Shown here: in pieces, positions 11,640 to 22,926 of the stretch | How positions within the stretch are numbered: position 1 is the first letter of the stretch | How the letters are laid out: each line of letters starts with the position of its first letter | Assembly (NCBI GenBank): GCA_002633005.1 | Contig: NMRA01000371.1 | Coordinates: 1 to 62,000, forward strand | Direction of reading: 5' to 3' | Length of the DNA: 62,000 nucleotides | Origin: Phoronis australis | Lineage: Eukaryota; Phoronida; Phoronidae | Program-made: the position numbers and the translations under genes | The notes under the pieces: model-generated | Told to the model about the DNA's origin: nothing | The model's input: the letters and a program-made list of their open reading frames with translations, nothing else | Database searches by the model: none

Positions 11640-12638
11640 AAGTTGTGCAACGTGCCTGGTGACTGGAGCAGAAACTATGGCCGTAGTACTACTTTTGTAC
11701 TTTAGGCCACTATTTTTGGGTCACTCGATACTTAAAAATGTTAGCTTCCGAAGCGTGTATCATTTGTTCTGTGTGGATCACAGGTGTATATATAGTATGG
11801 AAATTTTTCAAGAACAAAAGTATTTCAAATTGTGAAAAATTGGTAGATCTGCTACTCTAAAATATTACGTTACTTGTAAGAAAATATTAATATCTTGTTT
11901 CTTGCCGCCAAACTCCAAACAAACTGGCATTTCGTTTTTGCTTGGATACTTCCATTTACGTCTAGTATACAATATTATTCTAGTGAATTACGATTACATT
12001 TGCCGATTCTCAAAGTTGTGAACTATCCTCAATTTTGTGAAGGCTTATAAAGAGCCTGATGGTACGTTTCTCCAGTCGCTTCCTATGATTGAACAAAATC
12101 TGTCGAAACACCAGCTAAATGAGACCCGAGTGATGCTGTGAAATTGTATCGTAGCAAGCAACCTGCCCCGTTCACGAGATGCATGTTTTTAAACAAAACC
12201 CCTAAGATTCTGCCTTTAAAAGCCGGTATCCAAGGAAAATTTTCAAGACTCTTCCACTGGGGAACTTCAAAGCTGTGGGTTATAGGGTTAATCTAGAATT
12301 TTCCGACATGTTAAAATAATTTCACAAAACCCTTTTATTACTGCTTTCATCCATTAGCTGTGAGTCATAATTGAGATGAATTTTCATCATGTACTAACGA
12401 AACCAATTCAAAATGTCCATTTCAATACAGATATATTCACATGCATACACAGAAATAGTTCAAAAAAAATAAACTGAGCAGAAATAGATTTTGTAATTTT
12501 CGCAAATAGCTCTACACGACACCTTGACATAAAGCAGTAATTCTTAACACTGAGGTAGACACGTTTCGTTTACATCTGGAATGATACCTCATAAAAATCG
12601 CCTACTCTCTCAATGCACAACACCTCAACATATCTTAC
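11640..12638. other. no recognisable feature
   Basis: AT-rich; nothing recognised on either strand. Confidence 0.4.
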
Positions 12639-12931
12639 ATATGTGGCCCACCAAAACTGCAAGGCATACACAGTCTGGCAGCCATTTTGATTTGCATTGC
12701 ACTGCAGCTTCTCGTGCACACGTGACACGTTTCGAAGCCCGGAGGTTGTTGTATTTTGTGCCGGACACACACTCCGGCCTCTTGATTTGAGAGCTGCACA
12801 GAGTTACCACACACAACACAAGACTGACCATGAGGAAAGTCGCCCCTTGAATTTCTCTGGTTCACGCACAATGTACACACGTACAACTTTTGCATGTTTT
12901 CCATCGGACCACGCATAGTGCATTGGATTTT
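12639..12931 (-). CDS. cysteine-rich exon-like ORF
   Basis: On the minus strand, a pyrimidine-rich tract ending TTGCTCCAG precedes 12931, and GTAAGA follows 12639. The 293 bp between are open in one frame only and encode a cysteine-rich segment with pairs CTLC, CVVC, CHVC and CMPC plus CVRH. Around these lie the phrases MRGPMENMQKLYVCTLC and QQPPGFETCHVC. The spacing of CxxC pairs suggests a zinc-binding domain. I do not recognise the family, and flanking exons are not identifiable nearby, so this could be one exon of a larger gene with long introns or a lone fragment. Confidence 0.4.
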
Positions 12932-13888
12932 CTGGAGCAACAAGAAACAATAAACAAGAGTAATGAAGAGCGTTGATATGCGCACATCGTGTGCAGCACA
13001 AACGGGAAAGAAATACAGGGTGCTTAATTTTTGATAACCATTCATGCAAAAGTGCAATATTATAAAAATAAATCCGTAAAGAGTTTTGGAGAAGAGTGTG
13101 TACAGCACAGTTTCATATGACTCATATTTGCCGCTCCTGAGATATCATATTCCGAACTTAGCCACAGTTGGATATTTTTCTAGAGTCTAGCCGCGCAATA
13201 GCAACAAAAATGACAAATTTCACGAAGATCCATCAAAGAATGTGGTAGAAATTGATGCAGACGCATAGAAAAAAGTTTGAGAATTAACTAGGATCTTTCC
13301 TTAATAGAAAATTTACACATCTGAGAACTTTCGTGGTAATTATTTTAGCAGTTTGTTGAAAGGGATCGAGGCAGACTTTCAAATAAACGAACTTTTAAAT
13401 TGAATTTCGCATCACTTGTACGTGCTTGCACATAACATGGTATGTGAATGGATCAGTCAACTCGTAAGGAACGTTTCATGCGATTATTTGATATTGTATT
13501 TGTTATTCTGGATAACATTTTTTAAAGTTCAGAGAGATCTGTCAGTGGACACTGGAGCTACTACAAGGGAAATCAATAAATAACAGATCAGTCTACGAAA
13601 AATCTCGAATAACTCGAGGCCATTAAGTCGTAGGGAATAACCGATTGTCCACATTTAATAGAGTTCGACGAGATCAGTCCACATACCACATCAGGAAGAT
13701 CTCTCAAAGGACAGCGAAGCTATGGCTCGGCAAAGCAAAAATTGAAAAGTGGCTACCAGAACGCCACCTTTAACCTACACTGTAAAACAAAAGGCATCGA
13801 GCAATGGAAAAGACACGCGTGTGAACGATAAGAAATACAACTTGTAGTGTCCAACTCGTGTGGATGTTCTTAAAAGAATCAATCAGTG
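12932..13888. other. no recognisable feature
   Basis: A short stretch near 13200-13260 (CAAATTTCACGAAGATCCATC) resembles the CTCF-motif repeat family. Otherwise nothing recognised. Confidence 0.4.
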
Positions 13889-13892
13889 TTAA

Positions 13893-14039
13893 AGGCGAAG
13901 GCAACCTTTTTTCATGTCATTTTGAGCTAAAATAAGGTTGGTTGGTTATCCTAGACATATTTTCCACGTAATTACAGCTTTTCGTAATTTTATTAATTAC
14001 TCGTCCGCTACTCCGGAAGTGACGTTTTAGGAGGCAAGC
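13893..14039 (+). repeat. left terminal inverted repeat
   Basis: Runs from AGGCGAAGGCAACC through CCGGAAGTGACG to GGAGGCAAGC. It is the inverted complement of 15388-15534 with about five substitutions. Confidence 0.9.
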
Positions 14040-14226
14040 GTTTCCCGCCCCTTGGTTTTGCGTTGAGTTTACCGTGCGAGTTTGTTCTGTTCTACTTTTG
14101 TTTTGTGCTGTTTTTCAACAATTGTCGCCACCACTTTCCATCGGCGAGTATTCTGCGGCAGCATAGGTTAGTAGAGAACTCAACTACGTTGGATTTAGGG
14201 ATTGTTTAGAGTGTTGTAAGCTGAAA

Positions 14227-14527
14227 ATGGCTAGACTCGGTGACCCGTATCACAGTGAAAGTAGTGTGAGTGACGGAGACCTTGTTCACAGCAGTGGTGA
14301 CGAGGAATTTTTTACGGACATTCAGTGGGTGGGTACATGTTTGAGCCCGAGTATAACGAGGCAGAGTACGCACAGGCAGCTGTTGAGAGAAACGAGGCGG
14401 CTACTGAGGACGTGGTGACACATCTTGGTGCAAATGCACTGTGTGCGTTGTTATGCCTACCTCAATGGAATGCTTGTGTTGTTCAGAGTTCGACGAGGCC
14501 AAGCCACTACTGGACACGGTTAAGTAG
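14227..14527 (+). pseudogene. P2X7 C-terminal (ballast)-type zinc-binding ORF in the transposon, frameshifted
   Basis: ATG at 14227 opens a Ser/Asp-rich N-terminus (SSVSDGDLVHSSGDEEF). The coding signal then changes frame near 14325 (FEPEYNEAEYAQ) and again near 14420. There it reads WCKCTVCVVMPTSMECLCC followed by SEFDEAKPLLD and a stop at 14525-14527. The WCxC-x2-C...MPT-x3-ECxCC signature is that of the cytoplasmic ballast (C-cys anchor/zinc) region of P2X7 receptors. This module is known outside P2X7 in invertebrate proteins, often near transposon or nuclease domains. Two frameshifts make this copy a pseudogene. Its function in the element is unknown. Confidence 0.65.
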
Positions 14528-14668
14528 ACCTCCGGAATACCACGGGCAGAGGAACAACTGTCCCACTTGCCAGAGTGTCCCGCGACACACTCCCACTGGA
14601 TGGTAACCTGAGCACCCAAACTGTGGCTCCCTCGCCACACCTGACACCTTCTAAATAGCTCCAACACT

Positions 14669-15269
14669 TTAGACAAGTCCAGGCTCACCGATCTGTTCAC
14701 TGGACGATGGACTCTCCTCTTCACTGGGTGTCGAACTGGGCCTGTAATCACTCCCACTACTCAATATCGCTGCAGGGCTGCTTAGAGGCTCTGGGCTGGA
14801 GAAAACAGCACAGGGCGAATCACTACTTGTTCCAGGAATGGCACGCTCTGGGGTACGTTCGGAGGCACGGGTGACAGTAGATGAAGTGCCTCCACTGGCT
14901 CCAGTCACTGTACTGGCCACAGCTCGCGAGGCTTCTCGCTTCAAAAACGCACATCTCGGGGATGGCGACGGGGCAGTGCCGGGAATCAACACAGACGGAA
15001 TGGCATCCTGCTTCAGGCGTTGTTTCGCAGGGACATTCATCAGTTCAGCGTACAAACCCCTTTCGTAATCGGACGGCAGAAAGTGTTTGCCACACACGCG
15101 GTAATTCTCGACTGCTTTGTACGTTGCGTGGACGGGTAACGCTGCGTTCTTCACACGAACGAGCCAAGTACGGCGAAGTGTCATCCATCGGAAAGCGATG
15201 CAGAGGTACTCCCAAAGCGCGCGTGAGACGATAATTAATACATCCCGGTACGCAGCAACAGTGTGGCAT
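14669..15269 (-). pseudogene. THAP-domain protein of the transposon, frameshifted
   Basis: ATG at 15269 opens MPHCCCVPGCINYRL...LHRFPMD, a canonical THAP (C2CH) N-terminus. A one-base frameshift near 15190 moves the signal to the next frame: LRRTWLVRVKNA, then YRVCGKHFLPSDY (the C-x2-H half), then DAIPSVL, matching the AVPTIF box that closes a THAP domain. A Ser/Pro/Thr-rich tail of ~110 residues follows to the stop at 14669, and no catalytic domain remains. THAP domains bind DNA and in P-element and Kolobok transposases recognise transposon ends. It converges on the ballast ORF with ~140 bp between them. Confidence 0.75.
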
Positions 15270-15387
15270 GTTGACTGACTAGTAAATGAAAGCAAACGAC
15301 GACGGAACTTAACGCAACCGAGGTAGAACAATGACTGAGTCGGCAGCTCTCACCGTCAGACTAAATGAAAAGAAATTGGCGCGAAAT

Positions 15388-15534
15388 GCTTGCCTCCTAA
15401 AACGTCACTTCCGGAGTAGCGGACGAGTAATTAACAAAATTATGAAAAGCTGTAATTAAGTGGAAAATATGTCTAGGATAACCAAACAACCTTATTTTAG
15501 GTCAAAATGACATGAAAAAAGGTTGCCTTCGCCT
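15388..15534 (-). repeat. right terminal inverted repeat
   Basis: Inverted copy of 13893-14039. It ends GGTTGCCTTCGCCT just before TTAA. Confidence 0.9.
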
Positions 15535-15540
15535 TTAAGG

Positions 15541-18424
15541 TTATACAGTGTGTTGACTAAACCAATGAGATCGTCATCATGTTTTGACGTGAATGACAAG
15601 TACAGAGGCTGTCAATCATATATCGACTTAGTGTTCCAAGAGACAAATACAGAAGTTACAGAACACGGAAGTGTCCCGGAAGTGCGCATGGGATGGCTTC
15701 AAGGAACAGTACGATCAACAGGTACTAATAACGATGATGGGTACGGCGACGACAATTTCTTTTGATGGTGCATTCCAGGAATTCCTTTCACCAAACATGA
15801 GAACGACCTAAATAATGACATTAATATCAACAGCNCTTCAACGATTCACCACTCCGAAGATTCACCGCTCCAAACATATCTAAACTTTCAGACTCAGATG
15901 TGATTTTTGAACTTTTGCATGCTAAAATAAACGATATTTCGGCTATTAGATGCACCTATACCGAAAACAACGCCCGGGCACTAAAACACTTTGGGTTTTA
16001 TGTAGACAGTGACCACCGTCTCCAGCTGGCCAGCACAACTTGAAACGGTAGTTAGATTTCATGCGCATGCGAAATTGCCCACATGTCTTAAAATGAGAAC
16101 TCACTTGCATTTTAAAATGATATGAAGTAGGAATACTGATGAATCATCAGCCATGACACAATTCATCAAATTCATGTCAAGATCGAATCGCAGCGCGACG
16201 CACACGGCCGAGTCGAAACTAAATGAAGTTACTGGGCCACCCTGTCCCTGCCAGTCCTCATGAAGTCGGGGAGTTCCATTTAGTCTTCTTAAATTTGAAA
16301 CCGCCGTTGGTCGCCGCAGCCGTGCCCAAGATGTTGTCTCTGCTTGAGAATGAGTCGTGATCACACAACCAAAATAGTGAACTGTCGGAATTCTGGGCCA
16401 GTCTCGAATCTTTTTACTCGAAAAGGAACTCGAAATAATGTTTGACATTTTTTAGTCTACTTTTGTGCGAACTAAGGATAAGTGTCCATTACTCAATGCT
16501 CGAATACATAATGACTTACGTGGGTGATAGATTAGTCATATTTTGCAGTTGACAAAACCAACATTAAAGCTAAAAGTTTGAGTTTAAACTCGAAATTTCG
16601 AGTTTTTACTCGAGTTTGTAGTACGCATATAAGGGTTTTTGAGTGCAAACTTGGACTAGAAACTCATATGCATGAACTATAATTATTCGATCACAGTCTG
16701 ATAACCACTTATCTTGGGTTCGCACAAAAGGAGCAGAGAAATAATTTCCAGTTCGTTTTTCGAGTACAAAGATTAGAGACCGGGCCCAGGGTTTGGAATA
16801 GTGGAAATTCAAAGTAGTGATCTTTAGAAGATAACGAACCTTCGGACTAATGGGCATTCTGAGTGCTGGACCTTCGGAGTATTGAACCTTCGTCATAGTG
16901 ACATGGAACCCTGGAAATCTTTTCCATCTAATTTGTGGCTCATATGAAGTCTGCAGGGTTGTGCACCATTGACATTGATTGACTAGGATTTTCATTGACC
17001 AAAGTTGAGGTCTATGCCTACCTTTCCATCATAACGTGAAAATGCGCAACGGTGTATTCTCAGTGCAAGAAAACACAGTAGTTGAAGGCTTTTAGCACAA
17101 CGGAGGACTGCCTATAATGAACTTACTGTCAGCATGTTATGAATTTAAAAGAACAGAAACGTTCACACGTGTACACGCATGCATGTCAATCCATCCAACA
17201 ATCAAAGTGGACACTGGTTGAACAACATATTTGCAAATTTGACGATCACTTTCAATTCAAAATTGGAAAATGCCTACACTTCAGAAGCGGATTCAAAATT
17301 ATTGCTAACTTAGTTATCATTGTAGTTAGCACCAGTAGCTGCAACAGTTTTGTTATTATTGTCCAATTAAACCCTATCTTTAACGAATATGCTGGGGGTG
17401 ATCCTTTTCAGCGGGGTACCCACGAACCCTCCCACCGGCTACGGGCTATGGGTCTGTACTATTAATAATAAAAGTAAAAAGGTGAAGCATAAACTAGATT
17501 CTTTATTTAATTCAACTGCAATTCAGTCACAATTTCCAAAAATATTATACATAGTGGTTGGATACCCCCTTCCCCAATGTGGATGCCCGAGTCCGTCCCT
17601 ACGGTGGCTGAGCACCATATACAACATCTACGGATAATTAATTCGAACGTGTTTTATATTCTCTATGAAGACAAAAAGCAAACAATTCCATTGCCCGCAT
17701 ATCTGTGTCGTGCCAATGAAATGATTGTCAATCTAACTAAACTGAAAAACTAATAGGACTCGTTATGCCCACGAATCAGTTGTGAATAACATGTTCGCAA
17801 CATGAACAGAATTTTTTATCTACGTTACAGCTTTGATAGTTTCCACGAAATCTAACACGACCATACGTACCCAATATCAGGTGCCGCAGAGGTGTTTTCA
17901 GCCTTTTTGAACACCATATCAAACATAAAAAATACAGACTGTTTCAAAAAGAGGTCAACAGCCGATCTATTGAAGTTCTTTCTCGTACGTAGCACTGAGA
18001 ACGCACCGTTTTCCAGCGCTTCACGTAATATTGGGTTTGCCAATTTCAACTTTTGGTAAAACAATGTTCCCTATCTGACGTAGTTTGGGCGGTTCAGGGC
18101 AAAGAATACATCTAGCGTAGTCGGAAAATGTTGATATAGCCACTGAAGTCATTGTTCTTGACGCATCTCTGGAGTTCTCTGTGGGCTCGGTTTATGAGAA
18201 AGACGAAGATTGCCCAAAACTGATCTGTTTTGCAAAATTTGCCATTAATCACTGTGTGAAATGAAGGTAGATGGCGCGCAAACATAACGCAGGCGACAGC
18301 AAAAGACGGCGTTTTGATTATTATTCCTTTTAGCAGTTGCATCAAATGACTCGTCCGAAAACAAAGGGACGCAGTTTAGACTGGTAAAATAGGACAACGA
18401 AAAATGGAAATAAGTGAAAACACA
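15541..18424. other. no supported gene
   Basis: An open frame at 15541-15762 (contains CFDVNDKYRGCQSYIDL) begins at the transposon edge and has no recognised family. Around 15885-16038 an open frame includes ENNARALKHFGFYVD, faintly reminiscent of a GNAT acetyltransferase end, but this is too weak to call. A 20-bp perfect palindrome, AAACTCGAAATTTCGAGTTT, is at 16586-16605. The remainder shows nothing. Confidence 0.4.
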
Positions 18425-18689
18425 NNNNNNNNNNNNNNNNNNNNNNNNNNNNNNNNNNNNNNNNNNNNNNNNNNNNNNNNNNNNNNNNNNNNNNNNNNNN
18501 NNNNNNNNNNNNNNNNNNNNNNNNNNNNNNNNNNNNNNNNNNNNNNNNNNNNNNNNNNNNNNNNNNNNNNNNNNNNNNNNNNNNNNNNNNNNNNNNNNNN
18601 NNNNNNNNNNNNNNNNNNNNNNNNNNNNNNNNNNNNNNNNNNNNNNNNNNNNNNNNNNNNNNNNNNNNNNNNNNNNNNNNNNNNNNNNN
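18425..18689. other. assembly gap
   Basis: 265 N. The sequence on its right side is inside a CTCF-motif repeat copy, so the gap probably reflects repeat collapse. Confidence 1.
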
Positions 18690-18906
18690 AACTGAAATTG
18701 CCACTAGGGGGCACAACGGTAGTCGGATCCGTCCGAAAGTTCGCACATGCCGTCCCATTCATGAATGGAACATACGTGCCAAATTTCATGAACGTATGTC
18801 AAAGGGTTTTGGAGACAGAGCAGCGGACGCCGGACGCCGCCCACCGGACAGACGGACGGACAGAGATGATGGCATAATGCGTCCACATATAAATATGTGG
18901 GCGCAT
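18690..18906 (+). repeat. CTCF-motif repeat family, 3' end copy with terminal hairpin
   Basis: Contains an exact CTCF-core match CCACTAGGGGGCAC at 18701-18714. It then has TCCGTCCGAAAGT, a GGACGGACGGAC-type stretch, and the terminal hairpin GCGTCCACATATAAATATGTGGGCGCAT ending at 18906. The same terminus appears inverted at 23636. The 5' part is lost in the adjacent gap. Confidence 0.8.
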
Positions 18907-19049
18907 CAAAATCGAAGAGCCTGGTTCCTCAATATGATGCTTATTCAATGTGAATGGGCTTACATGTATAATCAATTTTGTTTCGACTCTTTATTTGTCT
19001 GATTGGGGCATCTTACTGTTATGCCACGTGCATGTGATGCTGAACTTCG

Positions 19050-20360
19050 GACGATTGGTTTCAAACGGTTACCTGGTGGGTTGATTTAGCTCAACTCAGG
19101 AACTTGGGCATGTCTGGCGAGGATAACCCACTACTAGATTTGTCTGACAGTATTTATTCTTGATACCTGGGCTTACGACAAATATTTTGGAACTGGTTTC
19201 ATGCGGTTACCTCTTGGGTTGATCTAGCTCAACTCAGGCCTTTGGGCGTATCTGGCGGGGATAACCCACCACTTGATTTGTCTGGCAGTGTTTATTCGTG
19301 ATACCTGGGCTTACGGTGAATATTTTAACTGGTTTTAAGCGGATACATCTTGGTTGATCTAGCTCAATTTTTAACCCTTTTTGATAATCGTCTGGCAGAG
19401 GCACAACCCACCACTGAAAATGTCGGGCATCTAACACTTGTGTCATTTACAGTGATGCTGAACATCGTGCAATTGGTTTCAAACAGTTACCTGGTGGGTT
19501 GATCTAGCTCAACTCGGGTACTTGGGCGTGTTTGGCGGGGCTAACCCACCACTAGATTTGTCTGGCAGTGTTCATTCATGATACCTGGGCTCACAGTGAA
19601 TATTTTGCAACTGGTTTCATGCGGTTACCTCTTGGATTGATCTAGCTCAATTTTTGCACCTTGTTTATAACCGCATGGCTGATATTCCCCACCAGCAGGG
19701 ACTCACCTAGCGGCCGTCCTGGCCGTCCTTGGGACGGCCCTTTTAAAAAAATGACGGCTTTGGACGGCACGGCCAAGACGGAAAAAAGATGGCCTGTTCC
19801 AAAACAACCTCGGCGAAAATGAAGGCTATAAACGAAGAATTTTAACATTTATTATTAATAAAGAAGAGGGCGCTGCTGCATATAGGCATGTCGACTCAGT
19901 GATTGTGCTCCTCATAATATATCAGATACCTCGGAATTTACGGACAACCAAGCCTCAGGAATTTGTGCGTTGCTGTATTTAGACATAGAGACAGAGGAAT
20001 TATCACAAATGTAAGTTTTATGGTCAGCTCATAGTCTACAGGACAAAACTGTATTTGCTAGGATGCCTATCCCTCCTCTCTCCATTGTTGTTACGTAATC
20101 CGCCATTACAATGCCAAGAAGCAAAGACAGGGGCCGCGCAAATACTCGCAGCTCTATTGCTGATTATATGAGCCCCAATCAAGACATCTNGTCTGGCAGT
20201 GACCAATTTTGATACAATGAATGACGTAGCAGGTATCGAAGGCAGTTTTAAGTGGTTACCAGAAAAGTTGATCTAGCTCAGTTTTTGAGTGTAATTCTCT
20301 TGGCTCCCCTGACCACACCCACCAGAGCGAACCTGCCAGACGGCCATTTCCAAGCATCAA
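19050..20360 (+). repeat. ~138-bp satellite-like tandem array, interrupted
   Basis: Units share GTTACCTCTTGGGTTGATCT followed by AGCTCAACTCAGG, GGGGATAACCCACCAC, TTTGTCTGGCAGTGTT and GATACCTGGGCTTAC. The GGTTGATCTAGCTCAA core recurs near 19078, 19215, 19353, 19498 and 19635 (spacing about 137-145 bp) and again at about 20265 after an insertion. Units diverge by about 10-25 percent. No coding signal. Confidence 0.8.
19697..20190. mobile_element. insertion inside the satellite array
   Basis: Array homology stops near 19697 and resumes with GTCTGGCAGTG at 20191. The ~490 bp between has a GC-rich, self-complementary start (CGGCCGTCC...GGGACGGCC) and a short open start at about 20111 (MPRSKDRGRANTRSSIADYM) that runs toward an ambiguous base. 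It may be a DNA-transposon fragment; the family is not assignable. Confidence 0.4.
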
Positions 20361-20479
20361 GATACCCACAGAGCACTGTGACACCAAAGAAAATTGGTTA
20401 CCTTTTCATGCCCAAAAAAGCTCTGGGATCCCGGTCTATAAGCGCGTGGCGAGTGCAAAGGAGTTCAAGTTAAAGTACA

Positions 20480-21780
20480 TACCCTCACCATGGACTTATA
20501 AGTGGCAATCCCAAGCAGTCTGTCCGCAAAAGTTGAGCTCTGAGGTTTTTAAGGAACTTTCTATCAATAAAAAACAATTTAGTTGCGGTAAAAAGCCCAT
20601 TTAGTCAGTAAAATTAAAATGGATTAAACAGAAAAGAAAGATCAAAATTCCAAAAACCAAAGCTTTACCAATGTTTGCATAGATCTGAGAACAAGAAAAA
20701 AATAATAAGCTACAGATATCATTTAAAAATTTTGTTGTTGAAGAAAAAGAAGAATACCTACTCTATATGAAACGTGAACAAATCAGATTATCTACTCATA
20801 AAAATAAATCCGTAAGACGGAGGTATAGGCCAGAATATTCTCATTAACATCTAACTTGTGTAATACAGCAATATCCTTGTAATGTTGTTACAATTTTTAA
20901 TTTGTTTGAGTTTGTTTTGGTCCATTGATCTTCGTGTCATCACTCTAAAATCAATCGGCCATATGTTTCTGCCAGGGATGACGTTTTTTCAAATTATTCT
21001 TCTTGTTACTAAGTTGTTTCTTTATTGAATGCTGTCATGAAATCCATGCTCATTTTAAAGTTACTTTTAAGGTTGCACATACCATAGTACAGATGGAATC
21101 ATCGGTCCTGACTACTGGTGCGATCAGGCGCACGTAAAATTATCGTTTTCCATTGGTTCGTCGCACTAACCAATGAAGTGACAGCATTGGTTTGACCGTA
21201 TGGAACCGGAAGATAGAAAAAACGCAAACGATTTTGATTTTCTGAATTCTCTGTTTCGCAAGTGAACAGCAAAAAACGGACTCGATTTTAGATCTACGGA
21301 TGTAAATTGCAATTCGGATTACATTTTAATAAATCAATAACTGATTCAATTTAATTCTAATTATCAATTTTCAGGGAGAAAATGAATAAAACGAAAACTA
21401 AATGATAATTTAGAAAATTGTAACATCGTTCTTTTTTAAATTTCATCCTTACGATTCATGTAAAAGCGAAAATTGGTCATGCTCGTGATTGTTTTTTGAT
21501 CAGTGTACTTTTCTTTTTTTTCTAAATTTTACTAAAAAGACATATGACCCAATCAATGACTCATTGGTAAAAAGTAAAAAATCGTATTCCGCAGGCTTTT
21601 TTCGTTACAAAATATACTTTTACAGGATCAATTTCTATAACGTCATGGATATGTGGCTAAATAGACCGCCGACTTGTTGATAACGTCCTTATAACTTCAA
21701 CTAAACTGTAAACAACAAATATGTGTCAATATCAATGATTTGCGATAAACTCGTACACGATACCCCACACGCATTCATGA
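20480..21780. other. no recognisable feature
   Basis: AT-rich; nothing recognised before the putative GPCR promoter. Confidence 0.4.
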
Positions 21781-21796
21781 ATCGCAGTTCGTTCGC

Positions 21797-21890
21797 GATT
21801 GGTCAACTAAACGACAGACGTAAATGTACATGTGATCTCCCAGAAATTAAATGCCTTCTGATTGGTCACATAATTGTCAAAGCAATTGGC
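21797..21890 (+). promoter_or_regulatory. cluster of inverted CCAAT boxes upstream of the GPCR
   Basis: GATTGGTC occurs at 21797 and again at 21860, and CAATTGG at about 21885, 120-210 bp before the GPCR start codon. Repeated inverted CCAAT elements at this distance are typical of NF-Y promoters. Inferred from position and sequence only. Confidence 0.3.
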
Positions 21891-22005
21891 TAGTTTTACT
21901 TTAACATAGTCGAACAACTAGACACTCGACCACTTGAGGCAAACTTGTTGAACAATTTGCTCACTGTCTTAACGTGCTGTTCTGTTACGTACTTCCCTCA
22001 CTGCC

Positions 22006-22926
22006 ATGGATATCGTAAACACTTTACCTTTAATAGCAGTAAAAACCGGTTTTCTAATTATCGGTTTGTTTTTGCACATCGCTCTGTTCTGTTTGCTGAC
22101 AAGAAACTTCAGAAAAAAGCGACAAGTCGTTCAAGCACTCCTACTCCAGTGGATATTGCTCACATTTTTACGCTACATTGTAACCGTTCGCACGACAACC
22201 ATTCAGTTTAGTTCGGAGAATACGACATCAGTTAACTTAACTGAACAGCTAACCATGCAAATGGGATGTGACTTAAAAATGTATTCAAATTTTGTCGTCT
22301 TTTCAACATTCGCCGTGCTGTGTTATCAGTTCTTCTTGGCTTTAGACCGTCCGTTTATGTTTAAACAAAACCAAACGCAGGTCCGATACATCATAAAATG
22401 GCTCAGTTGTCCACATATTTATGGAGTCCTACACCTTGGACTTCGCCGACTCCTTCACTCCGTGAAAGTAAGCCAAATGAATATCAGTTCCTTGCAGCTC
22501 TACGATGACGTCATCACCTGCACCAGTCACTTCCCTTTGGTTCGTATTATCTCTGTATTTTTGGCTTTATTGCCTCCTCTGCTTACAGTTTTAATTTGCT
22601 CGTTGAAGATTGTTAAAAAGAAATCAACTGTTCGGCCATTTGACACGGGCGCAGGGGAACGTATTCGAACCAAGAATTTAGCTATCTTCAAAAGAATGGT
22701 TCCAATATTCGCCTTAACTTTTGTAGCGACATGTGCAAACCTTGGGCGAGTTTCTCCGCAACTTCGAACCAATGGCCAGCTTCTGGATATTGTTAATGAA
22801 ATATTTTTTTGGGTTATGCCGTTATGCACATTTGTCGACATGTGCAAAGCCTGGTGTGTGCGCAGCGTTCGAAATACACGCTTGCTCGGTAGCCCGGGGC
22901 CAGTGGATTTGCGGCCGGGCCAGTAA
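22006..22926 (+). CDS. divergent class A (rhodopsin-like) GPCR, single exon
   Basis: 306-residue intact ORF; the start ATG is in CTGCCATGG, close to the Kozak consensus. Seven hydrophobic segments are visible: about 9-31, 41-61, 91-113, 126-147 (weakest), 178-203, 225-246 and 259-280. ALDRP at 112-116 sits at the usual DRY position after TM3. C88 before TM3 and C172 before TM5 fit the conserved extracellular disulfide. NTT and NLT glycosylation sites lie in the loop after TM2. TM5 ends in the basic KIVKKK, and the tail is short (~25 residues) and basic. The N-terminus is only a few residues long, as in receptors for small or lipid-like ligands or chemosensory receptors. It lacks a standard NPxxY in TM7, so it is a divergent orphan; the ligand cannot be inferred. 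Intronless, with AATAAA about 100 bp downstream. Confidence 0.75.
   Translation: MDIVNTLPLIAVKTGFLIIGLFLHIALFCLLTRNFRKKRQVVQALLLQWILLTFLRYIVTVRTTTIQFSSENTTSVNLTEQLTMQMGCDLKMYSNFVVFSTFAVLCYQFFLALDRPFMFKQNQTQVRYIIKWLSCPHIYGVLHLGLRRLLHSVKVSQMNISSLQLYDDVITCTSHFPLVRIISVFLALLPPLLTVLICSLKIVKKKSTVRPFDTGAGERIRTKNLAIFKRMVPIFALTFVATCANLGRVSPQLRTNGQLLDIVNEIFFWVMPLCTFVDMCKAWCVRSVRNTRLLGSPGPVDLRPGQ

Larger units (their letters stand above)
13893..15534. mobile_element. TTAA-flanked DNA transposon (Kolobok-like) with 147-bp TIRs
   Basis: A 1642-bp element starts AGGCGAAGGCAACC and ends GGTTGCCTTCGCCT, and is flanked on both sides by TTAA (13889-13892, 15535-15538). The terminal inverted repeats are 13893-14039 and 15388-15534, with only about five mismatches. 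A TTAA target plus a THAP domain are hallmarks of the Kolobok superfamily; piggyBac also uses TTAA but lacks THAP. It carries two convergent, frameshifted ORFs: a ballast-type one on plus and a THAP one on minus. No transposase catalytic region is left, so the copy is non-autonomous. The high TIR identity suggests fairly recent mobility. Confidence 0.85.

Noticed and set aside
15885-16038. Possible GNAT acetyltransferase end (ENNARALKHFGFY)
   Set aside because: Too short, no upstream acetyl-CoA-binding motif, no splice context.
18342-18877. ORFs of 93-157 codons around 18.4-18.9 kb
   Set aside because: Mostly runs of X from the assembly gap.
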